Shown here piece by piece: positions 1 through 12,003 of a DNA stretch of 64,000 nt. Below the pieces are notes generated by a model, which saw nothing but the letters and a program-made list of their open reading frames with translations, did no database searches and was not told the DNA's origin. This DNA is from Pleurodeles waltl (lineage: Eukaryota > Chordata > Amphibia > Caudata > Salamandridae). Numbering within the stretch: the stretch's first letter is position 1; each line of letters opens with the position of its first letter. The position numbers and the translations under genes are program-made. Location: contig NC_090443.1 of NCBI RefSeq assembly GCF_031143425.1, forward strand, positions 1,056,903,554 to 1,056,967,553, given 5' to 3'.

Positions 1-789
1 GCTGATTATAAAACAGGGAAAGGAAGAAGAAGGGCACATTTCAGATGACAAATGTTTTTTGCAAGAAAAGTCATGCTTTTTTCTTTTGCAGATCCTACCA
101 CGATTCGCCACTGACCATGAGTGTGCTGTGTGGTCTCCCTTCGGGTGTGTGCGTGTGGGGTCGGGGGAGGGACCAAACCCCCAACCTGAACCTGATTGAT
201 TAAAGTACAAACCCCATGGATCCATTTTGCGCAACTGACACGTTCAGTTCAAGTTCTACATGGGATCAATATAAAGTTTGTCAACTTGTTTGATTACATT
301 CTTCCACTGGAACTAAGCAACCTTACCAGTTAACTGTCTGTTTTCTTTCGTGTGGAACTCTGACTTTCGCTTACATTCCAGCAAACCTTTCAGGTGGACC
401 GTGCACCTTTACATGAGTAGAACTCGTGCTTCATCCACTTGCTGTTTTAGAGACTCTGCTCAATCAGTTATTATCTCAATCAGAGTATATAAGCTTCTGT
501 CTTTTTATTGTAGATGTATCTGATTTGAAAGGTTGTGAGATCAATATGTTAATCTACTTCCATTGCTTTACAGTGATTGCTTTTATCATTCAAATCTGAT
601 TTGCTTATAATGTTTTTTGTTGTTGTTGATGTTTTTGTTTTTTGTTTTTGTTTGAAATAAGAGGTGTGTAAACAAAAATTCATTGGTCATAGGTCATAGG
701 GTGGAGTGTTATGCTATTAATTGTGTTTGACCAATGACTTTGTGTTTCACTACTGCACCTATTAGTTGCTCAATGTTCACCAGTAGCAC
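1..789. other. No gene recognised
   Basis: AT-rich unique-looking DNA with several T-rich stretches. No open frame of note, no exon with protein similarity I recognise, and no clear repeat boundary. Confidence 0.4.
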
Positions 790-1020
790 ATTACATGTTG
801 TATTCAGTTTAGCTGCCTATTGGCTTTAACATGGCATTAGACATTACATTTGGTATTTAGGTTAGCTGCCTATTGGCTTTAAGATGGCATTAGCCATTAC
901 ATTCTGTATTCAGTTTAGCTGCCTATTGGCTTTAACATGGCATTAGACATTACATTTGGTATTTAGGTTAGCTGCCTATTGGTTTTAACGTGGAGTTAGA
1001 CATTGCAGTTGAGACATTGC
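790..1020 (+). repeat. 53-bp tandem repeat, about 4 copies
   Basis: The phrase agctgcctattgg recurs at 811, 864, 917 and 970, an exact 53-bp spacing, with flanking ttaacatggcattagacatt. Copies 1 and 3 (cagttt) and 2 and 4 (aggtt) are closer to each other, suggesting that a 106-bp dimer duplicated. Confidence 0.8.
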
Positions 1021-1824
1021 AGATAAGCTGTGTTTTTCCACATGGTTGACCAAGCTGTGTTTTTCACACCAAACCCTAGCTGATAAGAGAGCGTAGATTT
1101 TGTGTTTACCTCTCAATCCAGTCTAGGAATGAGTGAAGTTTGGAGAACTGGCCACTCTCCAGGTTCATTCGGTTCCCACACTGAGCTTGAACGATGGCCC
1201 TGGGCAGCAGCGAGGGGAGAAGGATCTTGACTTCAGACAGGAATGGACATCAGTTGCCTGTCTCCCGTTTGGGTGGAAAATCTCTTTCTCGCCCTTAGAA
1301 AGATGAAGCGGAGTGATAGGCCCTACTGTGATGCAATTTTGACTTTTATGCTTTGCTTTGAAGTTATGCTATAATATAATCACATGTATTTGCTGTGTAC
1401 ATTGCAACTGAGAAGTACTTTGATATATTTAGCTTTTATTACTGCGACTCCTTTTAGTGTGCTTCCAACCTACTAATCTCTTCTTTCAGGAACCTCGTGG
1501 TGAAGTAATAATAACAATAAATGTCTTCTTTAAACTAAGAAGTGCATTCCAGAGAAGTTTTGTCAGCTCGGTCATAAGATAAGAGAAGGAAAGCAAAACA
1601 GATACCACTCTATAAGGGACTTATAGGTAAATTAAATATGCCAATTAGGTATAAGCCAATAATAACAACTTTAGTGGGAGAGCACCTGCACTTTAGCACT
1701 GGTCAGCAGTGAAACAGTGCTCAGAGTCCTAGAGCCAACAGCTACAGGTCAGAAAAAAATAGGAGGCAGGAGGCAAAAAGACAGAGGGTGACCCTGCATA
1801 AGGAAAACAGTCCAACAGGAATAC
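1021..1824 (+). other. Unassigned, possibly retroelement LTR-like
   Basis: No coding similarity seen. An AATAAA signal lies near 1518 downstream of the 53-bp direct repeats. That arrangement resembles an LTR (repeated U3, then a poly(A) signal), but I could not find TG..CA ends or a second copy. Confidence 0.25.
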
Positions 1825-1827
1825 TAA

Positions 1828-2456
1828 GGGGGTCATTCTGACCCTGGCGGCCGGTGACCGCCAGGGTCACCGACCACGGGAGCACCGCCAACAGGCTGGC
1901 GGTGCTCCCGAGGGCATTCTGACCGCGGCGGTTCAGCCGCGGCCAGAAAGGGTAAACCGGCGGTCTCCCGCCGGTTTACCACTGCCCTTGTGAATCCTCC
2001 ATGGCTGCGGAGCGCGCTCCGCAGCCATGGGGATTCTGACACCCCCTACCGCCATCCTGTTCCTGGCGGGTCTCCCGCCAGGAACAGGATGGCGGTAGGG
2101 GGTGCCGCGGGCCCCTGGGGGCCCCTGCAGTGCCCATGCCCATGGCCTGGGCACTGCAGGGGCCCCCATAAGAGGGCCCCGCAAAGTATTTCAGTGTCTG
2201 CTAAGCAGGCACTGAAATACGCGACGGGTGCAACTGCACCCGTCGCACCCCTGCAACTACGCCGGCTCAATTCTGAGCCGGCGTCCTCGTTGCAGGGGCA
2301 TTTCCTCTGGGCCGGCGGGCGCTCTTTTGGAGAGCGCCCGCCGGCCCAGAGGAAATGTCTGAATGGCCGCCGCGGTCTTTTGACCGCGGTGCGGTCATTC
2401 AGCGGCGGTACCTTGGCGGACGGCCTCCACCGTCCGCCAAGGTCAAAATGACCCCC
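1828..2456 (+). mobile_element. 629-bp hairpin-tiled Harbinger-like MITE
   Basis: Flanked by TAA on both sides (1825-1827 and 2457-2459), the 3-bp target duplication typical of PIF/Harbinger. Terminal inverted repeats start GGGGGTCATT and match over about 21 of 23 bases. Between them nearly all the sequence falls into roughly 13 consecutive hairpins. One is the perfect 32-bp palindrome beginning ccatggctgcgg at 2000; another has 28-bp arms around the ccgccatcctgttcctgg block at 2042-2102. There is no transposase. A second copy in reverse order lies at 44553. Family assignment rests on target duplication and TIR only. Confidence 0.75.
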
Positions 2457-2460
2457 TAAG

Positions 2461-2910
2461 TCTTGGATTGTTCCAGAAGCTCAATGATCTTAGTGAGAGG
2501 GCCCACCACATCCAGGAGTATGTCCTCGCAGGCCATTCACAAGCAATCGATTCCTTTCTTGGGGTCCCTCAGGTTGTACATTTTCAAATCAATCTCCAGG
2601 GTGGCTGTCGCTTCCCTAAGTGAAGGTCTGGGGCTCTCAAAGAAGCCTTAACAACCTTTTCTATAGATTGCCTTGTCTTGTTGGTGACATACTCTGCTAC
2701 ATTTTGTTCAGGGACCCGCTCAGAGGATGGGGGGTAATACAGTCCCTCAGGCTCCAGTATATCAGACTGCCTTAAGTTCCCTGCTTGTGAACTTTTTGTA
2801 ATCGTACCAGGGCCTCCAAAGTCTGCTGCAGCCTGGTGCCTCCTGGGAGGAGCCATCGATATCACCCTCTCCTGATTCAGGAAATCCTGAGTCAAGGTTG
2901 GAATTTGGAA
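2461..2910 (-). pseudogene. DIRS-like gag fragment, decayed
   Basis: On the minus strand the frame reads through QERVISMAPPRRHQAAADFG, VAEYVTNKTRQSIEKVV and, after a frameshift near 2585 and an in-frame TGA near 2540, DILLDVVGPLTKIIELLEQ. I recognise this pattern (conserved EYV..K.RQ..EKVVKA and D..VGPLTKI.EL blocks) as gag of DIRS1-like tyrosine-recombinase retrotransposons, which are abundant in salamanders. The match is from memory of the family, not from a search. The upstream end of the frame runs directly into the 51-bp minisatellite. Confidence 0.5.
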
Positions 2911-5104
2911 GAGCTCAGCTGCCCAGGAGGGAGATGTAGAGACCCTGGTGAATGCTGAAGAGCACAGCTGCCCAGAAGAGAGAGGTGTTGAGACCCTGGT
3001 GAGTGCTGAAGAGCAGAGCTGCCAGGAGAGAGAGGTGTTGAGACCCTGGTGAATGCTGAAGAGCACAGCTGCCAGGAGAGAGAGGTGTTGAGACCCTGGT
3101 GAGTGCTGAAGAGAAGAGCTGCCCAGGGGAGGGGTGTTGAGACCCTGGTGAGTGCTGAAGAGCACAGCTGCCCAGGGGAGGGGTGTTGAGACCCTGGTGA
3201 GTGCTGAGGAGCACAGCTGCCCAGGGGAGGGGTGTAGAGACCCTGGTGAATTCTGGAGAGCTCAGCTGCCCAGGGGAGAGAGGTGTTGAGACCCTGGTGA
3301 GTGCTGAAGAGCACAGCTACCCAGGAGAGAGAGGTGTTGAGACCCTGGTGAGTGGTGAAGAGCACAGCTACCCAGGAGAGAGAGGTGTTGAGACCCTGGT
3401 GAGTGCTGAAGAGCTCAGCTGCCAGGAGAGAGAGGTGTTGAGACCCTGGTGAATGCTGAAGAGCACAGCTGCCCAGGAGAGAGAGGTGTTGAGACCCTGG
3501 TGAGTGCTGAAGAGCACAGCTGCCCAGGAGAGAGAGGTGTTGAGACCCTGGTGAGTGCTGAAGAGCACAACTGCCGGGAGAGAGAGGTGTTGAGACCCTG
3601 GTGAATGCTGAAGAGCACAGCTGACCAGGGGAGGGGTGTAGAGACCCTGGTGAATTCTAGAGAGCTCAGCTGCCCAGGGGAGAGAGGTGTTGAGACCCTG
3701 GTGAGTGCTGAAGAGCACAACTGCCAGGAGAGAGAGGTGTTGAGACCCTGGTGAGTGGTGAAGAGCACAGCTACCCAGGAGAGAGAGGTGTTGAGACCCT
3801 GGTGAGTGGTGAAGAGCACAGCTACCCAGGAGAGAGAGGTGTTGAGACCCTGGTGAGTGCTGAGGAGCTCAGCTGCCAGGAGAGAGAGGTGTAGAGACCC
3901 TGGTGAATGCTGAAGAGCAGAGATGCCCAGGAGAGAGAGGTGTTGAGACCCTGGTGAGTGGTGAAGAGCAGAGCTGCCCAGGAGAGAGAGGTGTTGAGAC
4001 CCTGGTGAATGCTAAAGAGCACAGCTGCCCAGGAGGGAGAGGTGTTGAGACCCTGGTGAATGCTGAAGAGCACAGCTACCCAGGAGAGAGAGGTGTTGAG
4101 ACCCTGGTGAGTGGTGAAGAGCAGAGCTGCCCAGGAGAGAGAGGTGTTGAGAACCTGGTGAATGCTAAAGAGCGCAGCTGCCCAGGAGGGAGATGTAGAG
4201 ACCCTGGTGAGTGCTGAGGAGCACAGCTACCCAGGAGAGAGAGGTGTTGAGACCCTGGTGAGTGCTGAAGAGCACAGCTGCCCAGGAGAGAGAGGTGTTG
4301 ATACCCTGGTGAGTGCTGAAGAGCTCAGCTGCCAGGAGAGAGAGGTGCTGAGACCCTGGTGAATGCTGAAGAGCACAGCTGCCCAGGAGAGAGAGGTGTT
4401 GAGACCCTGGTGAGTGCTGAAGAGCACAGCTGCCCAGGAGAGAGAGGTGTTGATACCCTGGTGAGTGCTGAAGAGCTCAGCTGCCAGGAGAGAGAGGTGT
4501 TGAGACCCTGGTGAATGTTGAGGAGCACAGCTGTCCAGGAGAGAGAGGTGTTGAGACCCTGGTGAGTGCTGAAGAGCACAGCTGCCCAGGAGAGAGGGAG
4601 GTGTTGAGACCCTGGTGAATTCTGGAGAGCTCAGCTGCGCAAGGGAGGGGTGTTGAGACCCTGGTGAATGCTGAAGAGCTCAGCTGCCCAAGGGAGGGGT
4701 GTTGAGACCCTGGTGAATGCTGAAGAGCTCAGCTGCCAGGAGAGAGAGGTGTAGAGACCCTGGTGAACGCTGAAGGACACAGCTGCCCAGGAGAGAGATG
4801 TAGAGACCCTGGTGAGTGCTGAGGAGCACAGCTGCCCAGGAGAGAGAGGTGCTGAGACCCTGGTGAATGCTGAGGAGCACAGCTGCCCAGGAGAGAGAGG
4901 TGCTGAGACCCTGGTGAGTGCTGAATAGCACAGCTGCCCAGGAGAGAGAGGTGTTGAGACCCTGGTGAGTGCTGAGGAGCACAGCTGCCCAGGAGAGAGA
5001 GGTGCTGAGACCCTGGTGAGTGCTGAAGAGCTCAGCTGCCAGGAGAGAGAGGTGTAGGGACCCTGGTGAATGCTGAAGGACACAACTCCCGGGAGAAAAA
5101 GGTG
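2911..5104 (-). repeat. 51-bp minisatellite, about 43 copies
   Basis: Tandem array of accctggtgagtgctgaaga-type units, 51 bp, with 50-bp variants that lack one C in gctgccagg. Because 51 is divisible by three, both strands show long open frames with a 17-residue period, for example THQGLNTSLSWAAVLFS on minus. The 50-bp variants break these frames repeatedly, so they are unlikely to be proteins. The right end decays gradually over the last two units. The left end is continuous with the DIRS-like gag frame. Confidence 0.9.
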
Positions 5105-5814
5105 TGAAGTCCCTGCATGGTGCATCCTAGTGGTGAAACACGGTCTCAAGCAAGTGCCCTCAGTGATTTGAGTGACTGCACAAACCCATGGTAGGGGCAC
5201 AATCACAACCTCCTTACCTCAATCACACAATGTAGCTATTCAGCTAATTTGCTTGTTTTGTTTGGTTTCTCCTCTGCCTGCTGCTATTGTCCGAGATGTA
5301 AGAACCTGCGATGGGGAACAGGACAAAACCCACAATAGACCCAGTTGTCCCTCAAGCAATGAGGCGACTGACGGTTTCGATTGTTATATTGAGAAGACTA
5401 AAAGGATTATGTTATATTATGTCGACATCTATCTGGGATAACACTAAGGTCAGTTGTTGGATGTCTAGTAATTATTGTTCTTAAATATTTCTAGATTATC
5501 TCACCCTTCACCTTGCACTGGTCTTTACCATTGATTTTGTTTTGCTTAACTCCAGCTGTTTTCTCTTATTTTTCTATAGATAGTTCCAGTAGAAGAATTC
5601 CTTGCATGGACACCTTAAAGCTTCTCCACACTGCGGACATGTTGTCCACACTGCTAGTTTTTGACTGAGTACACATGTGACTTCTAATACTGATATATAT
5701 TTGAACTCTGTATCATTCAGTAATGACAAGTTTACCCTCCAGACACAAGTTCCTTCTTATTTTTTGGCCTTGGTAATTATCACTGTTGCCGGAGGAGGGT
5801 CAGACAGTGTCATA
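5105..5814. other. No gene recognised
   Basis: Unique-looking DNA between the minisatellite and a MITE. One short open frame at 5172-5441 shows no motif I recognise. Confidence 0.35.
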
Positions 5815-6057
5815 GGGCCTGATTCACAAAGGTGAACTTACACGTTTGTGTAAGTTTACTACTTTTCGGTATTCACAGAACTAAAGTTAGACCAAAAGTC
5901 CACCTTCACTACTTTTCGTTATTCACAAAGGTAAACTTAGACCAAAAGTCTACCTTAGGCCAAAGGTCTAACTTTACAAACAGTAACTTTCTTTGTGAAT
6001 ACCGAAAAGTAGTAAAGTTAGACTTCTGGTCTAACTTTACCTTTATGGATCGAGCCC
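5815..6057 (+). mobile_element. 243-bp palindromic MITE, Harbinger-like ends
   Basis: Starts GGGCCTGATTCACAAAGGT and ends with the imperfect inverse (acctttatggatcgagccc). Internal inverted blocks pair ttcggtattcacagaactaa near 5864 with gtgaataccgaaaagtagta near 5994. GGGCC-type ends are typical of Harbinger MITEs, but the flanks do not show an exact TWA duplication. Confidence 0.65.
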
Positions 6058-6164
6058 TCAGGCCTAAAAAACAAGCCCCTACAAACGTGCAAAATGCTCA
6101 ATGCATGGTGGGCGTAAGGATGTGTGAAAGGGGGGGTTTGTGGAAGGAAGATGGGTTGAAGGGA

Positions 6165-6440
6165 TAGGTGAAAGGGTGATGGGTGAATAGGTGGGTGGGT
6201 GAAGGGCTGTGTGGGTGGAAGGATGCATGGGTGAGTGAAAGAGTAGATGGATGAAAAGATGTCTAGTGGATGAGGTGAAAGGATGGATGGGTGAAAAGAT
6301 GGATGAATGGATAGATTGATGATAGTTGTAAAAACCTGATCAATGGATGAAAGAATGAACGGCTGACAGAATGTAAAGGAGAAATTGTGGATATCAGTGA
6401 GTCTATGGAAGGGTGAAAGGATGAATGATGGATGCTTAGA
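6165..6440. repeat. Degenerate GGAT/GGTGA simple repeat
   Basis: Imperfect repeats of ggatgg, gggtgaa and gatggatgaa for about 275 bp. They open a minus-strand frame rich in His, Pro and Ser that has no sign of being a real protein. Confidence 0.7.
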
Positions 6441-6620
6441 TGGAAGAGACAAGGGAACTCTTCTGGGGAGGGTCGGACGGACTTCCTTAGCTTGCTTGGT
6501 GCCATCAGAGCTTAGTTAAACGTGGGGGGTATTTTAATTTTCTGGCTACTCCCTTGCTTCCAGTTCCCCACCCTCTCTCTCCTTCCCCCCTCCTCTCTCT
6601 CTTCTGATCTCCCTCCCTAC

Positions 6621-7442
<822 letters not shown>

Positions 7443-7447
<5 letters not shown>

Positions 7448-7511
7448 TCTCTGAGAGTGCAGGGGTTGGACGGGTCGGAGAGCCGCTGCTCTGCTCATCT
7501 AGAGACCACAA
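7443..7511 (+). other. Candidate GSTP1 first exon A (upstream paralogue)
   Basis: About 69 bases, nearly identical to exon B over its first 50 bases and ending in the same ...GACCACAA before a GTGAGT donor at 7512. The similarity continues some 300 bp into the following intron, so promoter, exon and intron start were duplicated together. It could be an alternative GSTP1 first exon spliced across about 31.8 kb to exon 2. It could also be the remnant of a second GSTP gene whose body is lost or lies elsewhere. The sequence alone does not decide this. Confidence 0.55.
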
Positions 7512-7969
7512 GTGAGTGACCGACCCTTACAGTTGGAGGGGGGGAGGGGTCCTGGACTGTTTTTTAATTGAGTCAGTTGCTATTTAAAAAAACATCCAGC
7601 TCACAGGGTCTGTATAGGTGTTTGCATTGGTTGCACCGTGTCATGTTTAATCATTATTTAAGCAAACAGGGGCAGACCTGCCGTGTTAAAGAAGCACTGG
7701 CAAGGCCAATAGGTCTCGCCTTTTGTCACCTTTTTCCTTTCTCAATGCAGAACTATTGGCTTTGCCAATGCTTTCTAATGATGCTTTTCCGCCCCGGAAA
7801 AAAACACAGAAGCATGATGAAGCCTCCCCTTCCCTCGCTCCGCCTGGCTCCCTCTCTCCAGCCCCCCTCTCTGCTTCTCCCTCCATCTCCCTTCCAGTAT
7901 CCCTCCCCCTTCCTCCCTCCTCCTCCCCCTCGCTCCCTTTTCCCCTCTTCTCTAGGCATTATCTCCCTC
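7512..7969 (+). other. Start of intron after first exon A
   Basis: Homologous to the intron start after exon B: the shared block with ttaaag..gca.tggcaa.gcc and ggtctc.cctttt lies near 7687 here and near 25010 there. Between about 7830 and 7960 it becomes CT-rich. It is interrupted at 7970 by an LTR. Confidence 0.5.
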
Positions 7970-8686
7970 TGTAGGAAGGTAGCCTCTTACTAGCCTTGTT
8001 ACCCCCACTTTTGGCCTGTTTGTGAGTGTATGTCAGGGTATTTTTAATGTCTCACTGGGATCCTGCTAGCCAGGGCCCAGTGCTCATAGTGAAAACCCTA
8101 TGTTGTCAGTATGTTTGTTATGTGTCACTGGGACCCTGCTAGCCAGGACCCCAGTGCTCATAAGTTTGTGACCTATATGTATGTGTTCCCTGTGTGATGC
8201 CTAACTGTCTCACTGAGGCTCTGCTAACCAGAACCTCAGTGGTTATGCTCTCTCTGCTTTTAAAAATTGTCACTGCAGGTTGATTGGCACACTGGAACAC
8301 CCTTACAATTCCCTAGTATATGGTACTGAGGTACCCAGGGCATTGGGGTTCCAAGCGATCCCTATGGGCTGCAGCATTGCTATTGCCACCCATAGGGAGC
8401 TCAGACAATTCTTACACAGGCCTGCCACTGCAGCCTGAGTGAAATAACGTCCACGTTATTTCACAGCCATTTTAGACTGCACTTAAGTAACTTATAAGTC
8501 ACCTATATGTCTAACCTTTACCTGGTAAAGGTTAGGTGCAAAGTTACTTAGTGTGAGGGCACCCTGGCACTAGCCAAGGTGCCCCCACATTGTTCAGAGC
8601 CAATTCACTGAACTTTGTGAGTGCGGGGACACCATTACACGCGTGCACTACATATAGGTCACTACCTATATGTAGCTTCACAACGG
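7970..8686 (+). mobile_element. LTR fragment L1a (subfamily B), 5' 717 bp
   Basis: Begins TGTAGGAAGGTAGCC and follows the LTR of the Gmr1-like family for about 717 bp, then is cut at cacaacgg by the next LTR. Its opening matches the 25556-26768 LTR (subfamily B: GTAGCCTCTT) rather than the E1/E2 LTRs (subfamily A: GTACCATCTT). The five bases before it are CCCTC. The rest of this LTR is not found to the right, so the target duplication cannot be tested. Confidence 0.8.
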
Positions 8687-10686
8687 TGTAGGAAAGTACC
8701 ATCTTGCCTGGCATGTTACCCCCATTTTTCACTGTATATATGTTGTTTTAGTTGTATGTGTCACTGGGACCCTGGTAACCCAGGGCCCCAGTGCTCATAA
8801 GTGTGCCTGAATGTGTTACCTGTGTAGTGACTAACTGTCTCACTGAGGCTCTGCTAATCAGAACCTCAGTGGTTATGCTCTCTCATTTCTTTCCAAATTG
8901 TCACTGACAGGCTAGTGACCATTTTTACCAATTTACATTGGCTTACTGGAACACCCTTATAATTCCCTAGTATATGGTACTGAGGTACCCAGGGTATTGG
9001 GGTTCCAGGAGATCCCTATGGGCTGCAGCATTTCTTTTGCCACCCATAGGGAGCTCTGACAATTCTTACACAGGCCTGCCACTGCAGCCTGAGTGAAATA
9101 ACGTCCACGTTATTTCACAGCCATTTTACACTGCACTTAAGTAACTTATAAGTCACCTATATGTCTAACCCTCACCTAGTGAAGGTTAGGTGCAAAGTTA
9201 CTAAGTGTGAGGGCACCCTGGAACTAGCCAAGGTGCCCCCACATCGTTCAGGGCAATTTCCCCAAACTTTGTGAGTGCGGAGACACCATTACACGCTTGC
9301 ACTACATATAGGTCAATACCTATATGTAGCATCACAATGGTAACTCCGAACATGGCCATGTAACATGTCTAGGATCATGGAATTGTCACCCCAATACCAT
9401 TCTGGTATTGGGGGTGACAATTCCATGCATCCCCGGGGCTCTAGCATAGAACCCGGGTACTGCCAAACTGCCTTTACGGGGTCTCCACTGCAGCTACTGC
9501 TGCCTGCCAACCCCTCAGACAGGTTTCTTCCCTCCTGGGGTCTGGGCAGCCCAGTCCTAGGAAGGCAGAACAAAGAATTTCCTCTCAGAGAGGGTGTTAC
9601 ACCCTCTCCCTTTGGAAATAGGTGTGAAGGGCTGGGGAGGAGTAGCCTCCCCCAGCCTCTGGAAATGCTTTGAAGGGCACAGATGGTGCCCTCCTGCATA
9701 AGCCAGTCTACACCGGTTCAGGGATCTCCCCGGCCCTGCTCTGGCGCGAAACTGGACAAAGGAGAGGGGAGTGGCCACTCCCCTGACCTGCACCTCCCCA
9801 GGGGAGGTGCGCAGAGCTCCTCCAGTGTGTCCCAGACCTCTGCCATCTTGGATGCGAAGGTGTGAGGACACAATGGACAGCTCTGAGTGGCCAGTGCCAC
9901 CAGGTGACGTCAGAGACCCCTCCTGATAGGTGTTTACCTCTCTCTGTAGCCAATCCTCCTCTGAGGGCTATTTAGGTTCTCTCCTGTGGGTTTCTCTTCA
10001 GATTCTGAATGCAAGAGCTCACCAGAGTTCCTCTGCACTTCTCTCTTCGACTTCTGCCAAGGATCGACCGCTGACTGCTCCAGGACGCCTGCATAACCGC
10101 AACAAAGTATCAAGAAGACTACCAGCAACATTGTAGCGCCTCATCCTGCCGTCTTTCTCGACTGTTTCCTGGTGGTGCATGCTTTGAGGGCTGTCTGCCT
10201 TCACCCTGCACTGGAAATCCCGAAGAAATCTCCTGTGGGTTGACGGAGTCTTTCCCCTGCTACTGCAGGCACCAAACTTCTGCATCACCGGTCCTCTGGG
10301 TCCCCTCTCATCTCGACGAGTGTGGTCCCTGGAACACAGGAGCTGGATCCAAGTGACTCCCATAGTCCAGTGGTCCTTCTGTCAAAGTTTGGTGGAGGTA
10401 AGTCCTTGCCTCCCCACGCCAGCCAGCAATCCTGTGTATTGCGTGACAGCATCTGCTAGGGCTTCTGTGCACTCTTGCAAGGATTCCTTTGTGCACAGCT
10501 TAGCCCAGGTCCCCAGCACTCCGTCCTGCATTGCCCAACTCGCTGAGTTGACCTCCGGCTTCATGGGACCTTCTTTTGTGTTGCTGAGTCGACCGTCATG
10601 TTCAGCTCTCTTGAACGCCTGTTCAAGTGCTGTTGCTGGTGCTGCTTGTTTCTGCATGGGCTCCCCATATTGCTGGGCGCCCCCTC
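8687..10686 (+). mobile_element. LTR L2a (subfamily A), left part, split by E1
   Basis: Begins TGTAGGAAAGTACC inside fragment L1a and matches the first two thirds of the E1 LTR with moderate divergence. It contains a CRE (TGACGTCA, 9905-9912) and a splice-donor-like GAG-GTAAGT near 10399. Its remainder resumes after E1 at 21938. Confidence 0.85.
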
Positions 10687-11901
10687 TGTAGGAAAGTACC
10701 ATCTTGCCTGGCATGTTACCCCCATTTTTCACTGTATATATGTTGTTTTAGTTGTATGTGTCACTGGGACCCTGGTAACCCAGGGCCCCAGTGCTCATAA
10801 GTGTGCCTGAATGTGTTACCTGTGTAGTGACTAACTGTCTCACTGAGGCTCTGCTAATCAGAACCTCAGTGGTTATGCTCTCTCATTGCTTTCCAAATTG
10901 TCACTGACAGGCTAGTGACCATTTTTACCAATTTACATTGGCTTACTGGAACACCCTTATAATTCCCTAGTATATGGTACTGAGGTACCCAGGGTATTGG
11001 GGTTCCAGGAGATCCCTATGGGCTGCAGCATTTCTTTTGCCACACATAGGGAGCTCTGACAATTCTTACACAGGCCTGCCACTGCAGCCTGAGTGAAATA
11101 ACGTCCACGTTATTTCACAGCCATTTTACACTGCACTTAAGTAACTTATAAGTCACCTATATGTCTAACCTTTACCTGGTAAAGGTTAGGTGCAAAGTTA
11201 CTTAGTGTGAGGGCACCCTGGCACTAGCCAAGGTGCCCCCACATTGTTCAGAGCCAATTCACTGAACTCTGTGAGTGCGGGGACACCATTACACGCGTGC
11301 ACTACATATAGGTCACTACCTATATGTAGCTTCACCATGGTAACTCCGAATATGGCCATGTAACATGTCTATGATCATGGAATTGCCCCCTCTATGCCAT
11401 CCTGGCATTGTTGGTACAATTCCATGATCCCAGTGGTCTGTAGCACAGACCCTGGTACTGCCAGATTGCCCTTCCTGGGGTTTCACTGCAGCTGCTGCTG
11501 CTGCCAACCCCTCAGACAGGCAGCTGCCCTCCTGGGGTCCAGCCAGGCCTGGCCCAGGATGGCAGAACAAAGAACTTCCTCTGAGAGAGGGTGTGACACC
11601 CTCTCCCTTTGGAAAATGGTGTGAAGGTAGGGGAGGAGTAGCCTCCCCCAGCCTCTGGAAATGCTTTGTTGGGCACAGATGTGCCCAATTCTGCATAAGC
11701 CAGTCTACACCGGTTCAGGGACCCCTTAGCCCCTGCTCTGGCGCGAAACTGGACAAAGGAAAGGGGAGTGACCACTCCCCTGACCTGCACCTCCCCTGGG
11801 AGGTGTCCAGAGCTCCTCCAGTGTGCTCCAGACCTCTGCCATCTTGGAAACAGAGGTGCTGCTGGCACACTGGACTGCTCTGAGTGGCCAGTGCCACCAG
11901 G

Positions 11902-12003
11902 TGACGTCAGAGACTCCTGCTGATAGGCTCCTTCAGGTGTTAGTAGCCTTTCCTCTCTCCTAGGTAGCCAAACCCTCTTTTCTGGCTATTTAGGGTCTCT
12001 GTC
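11902..12003 (+). promoter_or_regulatory. LTR promoter: CRE plus TATA-like box
   Basis: The perfect palindrome TGACGTCA (cyclic-AMP response element) at 11902-11909 lies about 90 bp upstream of ctatttaggg near 11996. The CRE is conserved in every LTR copy that covers it: 9905, 20153, 28514, and on the minus strand 50580 and 58826. A CREB/ATF-driven start about 30 bp after the TATA-like box is inferred. Confidence 0.5.

Noticed and set aside
2911..5104. CRISPR-like array
   Set aside because: Units are head-to-tail without unique spacers, in a vertebrate genome.
2892..5206. Many overlapping open frames with 17-residue repeats
   Set aside because: They arise from a 51-bp tandem repeat open on both strands and are broken by 50-bp variants. 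No start, splice or family signal.
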